DNA of 46,141 nucleotides from an uncultured bacterium (GTDB lineage: Bacteria > Cyanobacteriota > Vampirovibrionia > Gastranaerophilales > Gastranaerophilaceae), in the NCBI GenBank assembly GCA_949292185.1, contig CASEYP010000002.1, forward strand, positions 1-46,141, given 5' to 3'. Positions within the stretch are counted from its first letter, which is position 1. Each line of letters begins with the position of its first letter. A program made the position numbers and the translations under genes. This document shows, in pieces, positions 40,899-46,141 of this stretch. Below the pieces are notes generated by a model. The model was given only the letters and a program-made list of their open reading frames with translations. It was not told the origin of the DNA and made no database searches.

Positions 40899-42650
40899 AT
40901 GAAAGTAGAAAGTAATTTTAAACAACGAAATATAATAGCACAACAACAAAACAGTAAAGAAAAAGGATTTACAACCAGACAGCAATACAATACAAATCCT
41001 GCAGCTACAAACTTTACTGGTGGCGCAGATTTATTCTTGAGATTTTTGGATACAAACCAAGCTTGGGGTGCAAATGCAGTTGATTTATGCTGTATGGTAC
41101 TACCAAGAACTATAACAGACTTTGGCAGAGGCCCAGATGCAGGTGTTGAAACCCTACGCCGTGAAGGTATGGGGACAGCTAACCATTCATTAGTCGGAGC
41201 TTATGGAACTTTAGCAGGACTTATGCTTGCTGCCGGTATTAATGGACTTTACAAATTTGGAGATAATGATGTTAAAGCAAATTCTATTTTTGCAGATGAT
41301 GAAACTCTTCATTTACAAGGTCAAATTTGGAAAGATACATTAAAAGAACAGCCTGAAAACTTATTACAAAAACACCTAAAAACAGTCTTATCAAAATATG
41401 AAGCCCTAAGCGCAACTGAAAACGGCAAATGGGTAAGAATAAAAGATGCAGATATCGAAAAAGCTGCAAAAATCTTAGAAAAAGAAATTACATCTAACAC
41501 TAATAAAATAAGTAAAGAAGGTGCCGCTAATCTAAAAGCAATAATTACATCTTCACTTGGTGTTGAAAATAATTTGAGAATAATTGCTGAAGAAGGTCAA
41601 AAACCACATTCTTCAAGATATACGGTAGATTCTATAATTGAAAACACTTATAAATTAGGTAAAGTATTTAATAAAGACACTGTTAAGAGCACATTTATTG
41701 ATACTATCAAAAATAATACTGACATTGCAGAAAACGCTTTCTTAAAAGCAATGAAATCAATGAACTTAAAACGTTCATTAATCGGTATAGGAATCGCTTC
41801 ATTAGTAGGTGTGTCAGCTCAACCACTTAATATGTATCTAACTAAAAAGAAAACAGGAAAAAGCGGATTCGTTGGTGGTGGCGCAGAAGACAAATCTACA
41901 GGATTTAAAATTAAAAAATCACTTGTTGCCTTATTATTTGGTGGCGGTGTTTTAGCAACCATAGGAAAGCCAAAAGAACTTATTAAGAATTTACAGTTTA
42001 AAGGATTTACACCTACAATTAAACAATTTAAATTCATCTATGGTATCACTATTATGTCAAGATTCTTATCTTCAAGAAATGATAATGAATTAAGAGAATC
42101 TACAATCAAAGATACTCTAGGATTTGCTAGCTGGCTTATTTTAGGAAACTTTGTACAAAAACTTGTAGCTCAAAGTATGGATAAGTCATTAATCAAAAAA
42201 GATGGCGAAGGTGCTCTAAAATGGATTACAAACTCTGTTCTAAAAACTAGAGATGAAGTATTACATGCTGCATTAGGGGATAAAGTTTTCAAAAATGGTA
42301 AGGCTCTAAGCTTTAAAGAAATGATGAAAGCGCTACCTTCAAATAGCCCTGCACGAAAACAATTAAAGATATTATCAATTGCTCAACTTGCAGGTTATGC
42401 ATATTCAGCACTTGCATTAGGATTTGGTATTCCAAGATTAAACATATATATAACTGGAAAAATAGAAGCTAAAAAAGCTGCTAAAAATAATGCTGCTCAA
42501 CAAAATTCTCAACCACAAACAGAAACTCAAAAGACTACCCCTCAAGATCAACAAGCAAAAGTCCAAAATTCAGACTCAATGCTAAATCCAGCAAATAGAG
42601 AATTTTTAACTAATAAAAACTTTACAGGAAATAAATTTTTAAACCAATAA
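40899..42650 (+). CDS. Hypothetical protein, tandem paralog B, with N-terminal TNFTG motif
   Basis: A 583-residue paralog of the preceding protein. A Gln/Asn/Lys-rich tail ends in AATNFTGGADLFLRF (F-x-G at residues 39-41). Shared blocks in the same order are VDLCCMVLPRTITDF, LRREGMG, VSAQPLNMYLTKKKTG, MSRFLSSRNDNELRESTIKD and ALGFGIPRLNIYITGKIEAKKA. The C-terminus is a Gln-rich low-complexity tail that again contains NFTG (KNFTGNKFLNQ). Hydrophobic helices fall near residues 105-120, 295-312 and 505-525. No known domain is recognised. A TAAGG site lies 8 bases before the ATG. A strong terminator follows. Confidence 0.8.
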   Translation: MKVESNFKQRNIIAQQQNSKEKGFTTRQQYNTNPAATNFTGGADLFLRFLDTNQAWGANAVDLCCMVLPRTITDFGRGPDAGVETLRREGMGTANHSLVGAYGTLAGLMLAAGINGLYKFGDNDVKANSIFADDETLHLQGQIWKDTLKEQPENLLQKHLKTVLSKYEALSATENGKWVRIKDADIEKAAKILEKEITSNTNKISKEGAANLKAIITSSLGVENNLRIIAEEGQKPHSSRYTVDSIIENTYKLGKVFNKDTVKSTFIDTIKNNTDIAENAFLKAMKSMNLKRSLIGIGIASLVGVSAQPLNMYLTKKKTGKSGFVGGGAEDKSTGFKIKKSLVALLFGGGVLATIGKPKELIKNLQFKGFTPTIKQFKFIYGITIMSRFLSSRNDNELRESTIKDTLGFASWLILGNFVQKLVAQSMDKSLIKKDGEGALKWITNSVLKTRDEVLHAALGDKVFKNGKALSFKEMMKALPSNSPARKQLKILSIAQLAGYAYSALALGFGIPRLNIYITGKIEAKKAAKNNAAQQNSQPQTETQKTTPQDQQAKVQNSDSMLNPANREFLTNKNFTGNKFLNQ

Positions 42651-42669
42651 ATGACCTTAATATAATAGA

Positions 42670-42711
42670 AGAGAGCTAATTGTTATTAAAAAAACAATTA
42701 GCTCTCTTTTT
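42670..42711 (+). terminator. Terminator of the tandem paralog operon
   Basis: A perfect 15-bp stem (42670-42684 with 42693-42707) with an 8-base loop, then TTTTCTT. Read on the minus strand it could also slow transcripts leaving atpG, though the T-run there is poor. Confidence 0.92.
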
Positions 42712-42731
42712 CTTAGCTTTTGAAAAGACAA

Positions 42732-43664
42732 TTAACCAGCCTGAGCATTAGAACCGGAAACAACCTCAATTATTTCCTGAGTAATTGCAAACTGTCTTGT
42801 CTTATTATATTCAATAGACAAATCATGAATCATAGCCTCAGCATTAGATGTAGCAGCAGACATAGCAGTCATTCTAGATGCCAACTCACTAGCCTGAGCT
42901 TCCAATAGAGCTTGATAAAAGATATTTGTCATATACATTGGAACAATTTTCTGTAAAATATGATGCTTATCAGGTGTAAATTCCATCAAAGGATCTAACA
43001 CATTGTCAGAAATTCTTTGATGCGAATCTATAACACCATCTACAGGCAATACCTGCCAATCTTCAACCTTGTAACTCATCATATTTTTGAAACGAGTTGT
43101 TACAATTTCGATTTTATCAATTGCACCACTTACAAAATCTTCCGCCATATCTTCAGCTATAGCACGAGATTCAACAGGAGATGGAGTATCTATAGCAGAA
43201 TAATATTTTTTAGCAATAGGACAACCCAACATTGCACATTTTTTTCTTAATGCTGAAATTCCTTTTTGCCCTGCTATAAACAACTTTACTCCAATACCTT
43301 GTTGTTTATATGATTCAATTCGCTTCAATGTATCACGAACAACATTAGCATTGTAAGCACCAGCCAAGCCTTTGTTTGAAGTTATGACTAATATCCCAAC
43401 GTTTTTAACTTCTCTAATTTCTAAAAGTTCAGGATAATCATCAATCGCTGCCTTAATTTTCAATGTTGCACTACTAAATTCATCAACAGAATTTAACAAC
43501 TTTTGAAACATTGAAATAAGTTCCTTAGTATAAGGTCTTGAAGCCTTAACAGATGTTTCAGCCCTCTTAACCTTAGCTGCAGCAACCATTTTCATAGCTC
43601 TAGTTATTTTCTTAGTACTTTCAATACTCTGTATTCTATTTTTAATATCTTTTAAATTTGCCAT
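42732..43664 (-). CDS. atpG: ATP synthase gamma subunit
   Basis: A 310-residue central-stalk subunit of F1. The N-terminal helix MANLKDIKNRIQSIESTKKITRAMKMVAAAK and the C-terminal helix ASELASRMTAMSAATSNAEAMIHDLS-IEYNK (quoted in pieces) form the rotating coiled coil; ITSNKGLAGAYNAN is the conserved middle. The region after WQVLPVDG runs straight to FTPDKHHILQKIVP, so the insertion of about 35 residues found in photosynthetic cyanobacterial and chloroplast gamma subunits is absent. It is the last atp gene here: atpD and atpC are not downstream, as in the cyanobacterial split arrangement. AAGG is 6 bases before the ATG. Confidence 0.96.
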   Translation of the reverse strand: MANLKDIKNRIQSIESTKKITRAMKMVAAAKVKRAETSVKASRPYTKELISMFQKLLNSVDEFSSATLKIKAAIDDYPELLEIREVKNVGILVITSNKGLAGAYNANVVRDTLKRIESYKQQGIGVKLFIAGQKGISALRKKCAMLGCPIAKKYYSAIDTPSPVESRAIAEDMAEDFVSGAIDKIEIVTTRFKNMMSYKVEDWQVLPVDGVIDSHQRISDNVLDPLMEFTPDKHHILQKIVPMYMTNIFYQALLEAQASELASRMTAMSAATSNAEAMIHDLSIEYNKTRQFAITQEIIEVVSGSNAQAG

Positions 43665-43683
43665 AATAACCTTTTATTTTGAA

Positions 43684-43893
43684 CTAATCAAAGATAAATA
43701 CAAATAATGCAATTATAATAACTACATATAAAATTGCTAACAATATTCTACGCAAATTAAATATATTAACACATTTTTTATCTTTGCAAGTAACAGCACC
43801 ATTTTTAGTAGACATACACTCTAAGCATAATCCCTTACCACAAACAGTACAAATACCGAAAGCATCTCTATCATGATGGTTATAACATTTCAT
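43684..43893 (-). CDS. Small zinc-finger membrane protein inside the atp operon
   Basis: A 69-residue protein. The first 42 residues form a B-box-like zinc motif with ligands in order C3, H6 or H7, C14, C17, C22, C25, then C36 and C41 (YNHHDRDAFGICTVCGKGLC, then LECM and TCKDKKC). One membrane helix fills residues 49-68. B-box-like ribbon proteins with a C-terminal helix are common as lone genes, but this one is placed between atpA and atpG, with 19-base gaps on both sides and an AAGGAG site of its own. It could assist F1Fo assembly or sit there by chance; no function is known. Confidence 0.8.
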   Translation of the reverse strand: MKCYNHHDRDAFGICTVCGKGLCLECMSTKNGAVTCKDKKCVNIFNLRRILLAILYVVIIIALFVFIFD

Positions 43894-43912
43894 AAATGTA
43901 TTCTCCTTTTAA

Positions 43913-45424
43913 TTAAAAAGTACTTTTAAATTTATTTAATGCATCAAGCAATTCTTTTTTATCATCATCTGATAAAGCAGAACCGGCATTTAATCTTTCA
44001 ACCAAAACCTTGCAATTTGCATTAAAATATACGAACCAATCTTTTTTAAACTTAGCGATATTAACATTATCGATATCATCTAAAACAGATTCGTTAGCCG
44101 CAAACAATATAGAAACTTGTTCCGCAACACTCAATGGATTATATTGAGGTTGTTTTAGAACTTCAGTAAGTTTTTGACCTCTTAATAATTGTTTTTTAGT
44201 TGAAGCATCCAGGTCAGAAGCAAACTGAGCAAAAGCTTCCAATTCTCTATATTGAGCAAGATCCAAACGTAACTTTCCGGCTACTTGTTTAATAGCCTTA
44301 GTTTGCGCTGCACCACCAACACGAGATACTGAAATACCTGCGTTAATAGCTGGTCTGATACCTGCGTTAAAAGAATTACTTTCCAAGAATATCTGACCGT
44401 CTGTAATTGAAATAACGTTAGTCGGAATATAAGCAGAAACATCACCTGCTTGAGTTTCGATAATTGGAAGAGCAGTAATACTACCACCGCCCAATTCATC
44501 ATTCAATTTTACAGCACGTTCCAATAATCTTGAATGAAGATAGAATACATCTCCAGGATAAGCTTCACGTCCTGGGGGTCTTTTTAATAACAAACTCATC
44601 GCACGATATGCCTGAGCGTGTTTTGACAAATCATCATAAACAATAAGAACTGATTTGCCTTGTTCCATAAATTCTTCACCAATAGTTACACCTGCAAATG
44701 GAGCAATATATTGTAATGGAGCAGATTCATTTGCTGTTGATGAAACAATTATTGAATACTCCATTGCGCCATATTCTTCTAAAGTTTTTGCAATTTGTGC
44801 AACTGTAGAAGCTTTTTGACCAATTGCAACATAAATACAAATTACATCTTTACCTTTTTGGTTAATGATTGTATCAGTTGCAATAGCAGTTTTACCTGTC
44901 TGTCTATCACCAATAATCAATTCTCTTTGACCACGACCGATAGGTGTCAAAGCATCAATTGCTGTCAAACCTGTTTGTAAAGGTTCATAAACTGATCTTC
45001 TTGCAACAATACCTGGAGCAACACGCTCAATTGGTCTTGTCTTAGTATATTCATAATCACCTTTACCATCCAAAGGTTTACCTGTAGGATCAATAATTCT
45101 ACCAATCAAACCTTCGCCAACTGGAACTGAAGCAATACGATTTGTTGTTTTTACGATCGTACCTTCTTTAATATCAGTATATTCACCAAGAATAACTACC
45201 CCGACATTATCTTCTTCAAGGTTCATCGCAATACCCAATGTACCGTGTCCGTCTTCAAATTGAACTAATTCATTTGACATAACATTTCTTAGACCATAGA
45301 TTCTGGCAATACCATCACCTATTTCTAATACTGAACCGGTATTTGAAACTTCTGTTTGAAGTTCATAATTGTCAATTTTACTTTTTATAATTGAACTAAT
45401 TTCTTCAGGTTGTATTAATGCCAT
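43913..45424 (-). CDS. atpA: ATP synthase alpha subunit
   Basis: A 503-residue non-catalytic nucleotide-binding subunit of F1. It shows the beta-barrel start ([20 protein letters not shown]), the Walker A loop [33 protein letters not shown] with the Walker B Asp, [24 protein letters not shown] (here [20 protein letters not shown]) and the arginine-finger signature [17 protein letters not shown]. It lies between atpH (11 bases) and the small zinc-finger gene. GGGG lies 5 bases before the ATG. Confidence 0.98.
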   Translation of the reverse strand: MALIQPEEISSIIKSKIDNYELQTEVSNTGSVLEIGDGIARIYGLRNVMSNELVQFEDGHGTLGIAMNLEEDNVGVVILGEYTDIKEGTIVKTTNRIASVPVGEGLIGRIIDPTGKPLDGKGDYEYTKTRPIERVAPGIVARRSVYEPLQTGLTAIDALTPIGRGQRELIIGDRQTGKTAIATDTIINQKGKDVICIYVAIGQKASTVAQIAKTLEEYGAMEYSIIVSSTANESAPLQYIAPFAGVTIGEEFMEQGKSVLIVYDDLSKHAQAYRAMSLLLKRPPGREAYPGDVFYLHSRLLERAVKLNDELGGGSITALPIIETQAGDVSAYIPTNVISITDGQIFLESNSFNAGIRPAINAGISVSRVGGAAQTKAIKQVAGKLRLDLAQYRELEAFAQFASDLDASTKKQLLRGQKLTEVLKQPQYNPLSVAEQVSILFAANESVLDDIDNVNIAKFKKDWFVYFNANCKVLVERLNAGSALSDDDKKELLDALNKFKSTF

Positions 45425-45435
45425 AATGTCCCCTT

Positions 45436-45984
45436 TTACCTAGTTATATTTTTACTCAAAAATTCTAACTTTGAACGAATACTTGTATCAATTACAGTAT
45501 CATCAAATTTAAATGCAAGACCTGCAATAAGAGATTTGTCAATTTTCCATTCCGGAACAATTTCACAATTTAATTTTTTCTCAAGTTTTAATCTTACATT
45601 TGTTTTATTTTCAAAATTCAACTCGACAGGAGAAAATATTTCTACTGTCTTTCTATTTGAACGTTTTTCCAGCATTTCATCAAATGAAATTTTTATAGAT
45701 TCAAATTCATCAAACCTACCTTTTTCAACGAGTATATTTAAAAACCTCAACAATTTTTCATCAATCATTCCATTAAAAACATTTTGCAATATCTCAATTT
45801 TTTTAGATGATGAAATTGATGAATTTGCCATTACAATACGCAAATCCTCTGATGAATTTAAAACATCAGAAATATTATCCAATTGAGTCTTAAAAGAATC
45901 AAATGAATTATCTTCTTGCGCAACTTCCATTAGCGCCTTTGCATAATTTTTTGAAATTGTAGAAATTTTAGTATATACCGTCAT
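45436..45984 (-). CDS. atpH: ATP synthase delta subunit
   Basis: A 182-residue peripheral-stalk subunit that joins F1 alpha to the b subunits. The helical N-domain begins [20 protein letters not shown] and [17 protein letters not shown]. The C-domain ends with the family motif [26 protein letters not shown]. Its ATG overlaps the atpF stop (TAATG), so the two are translationally coupled. Confidence 0.95.
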   Translation of the reverse strand: MTVYTKISTISKNYAKALMEVAQEDNSFDSFKTQLDNISDVLNSSEDLRIVMANSSISSSKKIEILQNVFNGMIDEKLLRFLNILVEKGRFDEFESIKISFDEMLEKRSNRKTVEIFSPVELNFENKTNVRLKLEKKLNCEIVPEWKIDKSLIAGLAFKFDDTVIDTSIRSKLEFLSKNITR

Positions 45985-46141
45985 TATAAACTTATCCTAT
46001 CTAGTTCATCTAAACTGTTTTGAATAAATTTTGAATGCAAATCAGGATTTTCATTTAACATTCTTATAATATGTTGTCTTGCAGCATTAACAGAAGCTTG
46101 AGAAGCATCATTGGTAAGCAAGTTTGAAATCTTCTTTTCTT
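45984..46141 (-). CDS. atpF: ATP synthase b subunit, C-terminal end (partial)
   Basis: The last 51 codons of a gene that runs off the right edge of the window. The readable end is SNLLTNDASQASVNAARQHI, then an amphipathic helix and ELDRISL, the helical C-terminus expected of subunit b (or b'). The stop TAA shares its last A with the atpH ATG. The N-terminal membrane helix lies outside the window, so b and b' cannot be told apart. Confidence 0.8.
   Translation of the reverse strand, partial: EKKISNLLTNDASQASVNAARQHIIRMLNENPDLHSKFIQNSLDELDRISL

Noticed and set aside
42651..42731. Loss of atpD/atpC by rearrangement at the end of the atp cluster
   Set aside because: No remnant or mobile element is visible, and ending after gamma is the normal arrangement in cyanobacteria.

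Overview
This AT-rich window looks like a chromosomal segment of a non-photosynthetic relative of cyanobacteria, most likely a gut Vampirovibrionia/Melainabacteria (Gastranaerophilales-like) organism. Four things point there. The ATP synthase genes run b-delta-alpha-gamma and then stop, which is the cyanobacterial split arrangement with beta/epsilon elsewhere. Threonyl-tRNA synthetase starts directly at the editing domain, without the N-terminal TGS domain, as I recall for cyanobacterial enzymes. The envelope looks Gram-negative (Kdo transferase, TolC-like protein, autotransporter barrel). One hypothetical protein has an N-terminus I associate with this lineage. The assignment is inference; no 16S or ribosomal gene is present.

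Layout. 1-2.6 kb (minus): a lineage-type hypothetical protein and waaA. 2.7-6.3 kb (plus): folK, a BaiN-type flavoprotein, then thrS behind its own promoter and a foldable leader. 6.3-11.2 kb: a small anchored protein (plus), converging on a probable minus-strand operon mtnP-yggT-like-yggT-trkA-trkH. 11.5-15.1 kb (plus): an exported protein, a TPR protein and proS. 15.1-20.5 kb (minus): gatD and a very large autotransporter with chlamydial Pmp-type GGAI/FxxN repeats. 20.5-23.6 kb: an efflux locus (membrane fusion protein and MarR regulator, minus; TolC-like protein, plus) controlled around one short palindrome. 23.6-26 kb (minus): a two-component pair. 26-27.6 kb (minus): a metal-ligand-rich membrane protein and a PfkB kinase. 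27.8-32.5 kb: an 828-aa unknown protein (plus) and pnp (minus). 32.6-34.7 kb: an accessory-looking patch with a decayed DUF3137 gene, tRNA-Arg(CCU), a small membrane protein, a CHAP-domain protein and an unusual tRNA-Arg(CCG). 34.7-38.7 kb (minus): probable operon LCP protein-nitroreductase-DUF3137-lemA. 38.7-42.7 kb (plus): an AT-rich gap with phased A-tracts, then two tandem paralogous unknown proteins. 42.7-46.1 kb (minus): atpF(partial)-atpH-atpA-small zinc-finger protein-atpG.

Most of the window is housekeeping. The less ordinary signals are: a set of leaderless-secretion-type unknown proteins (828-aa protein, CHAP protein, tandem paralogs) that share a short F-x-G motif after a polar N-terminal tail; the Pmp-like autotransporter with a tail beyond its barrel and a 26-bp palindrome upstream of its promoter; the structured thrS leader; a zinc-finger membrane protein inside the atp operon; a tRNA with a swapped elbow base pair (A19-U56); and a probable leaderless folK mRNA. 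All functional statements come from reading the sequence and recalled family knowledge; no database search was run.
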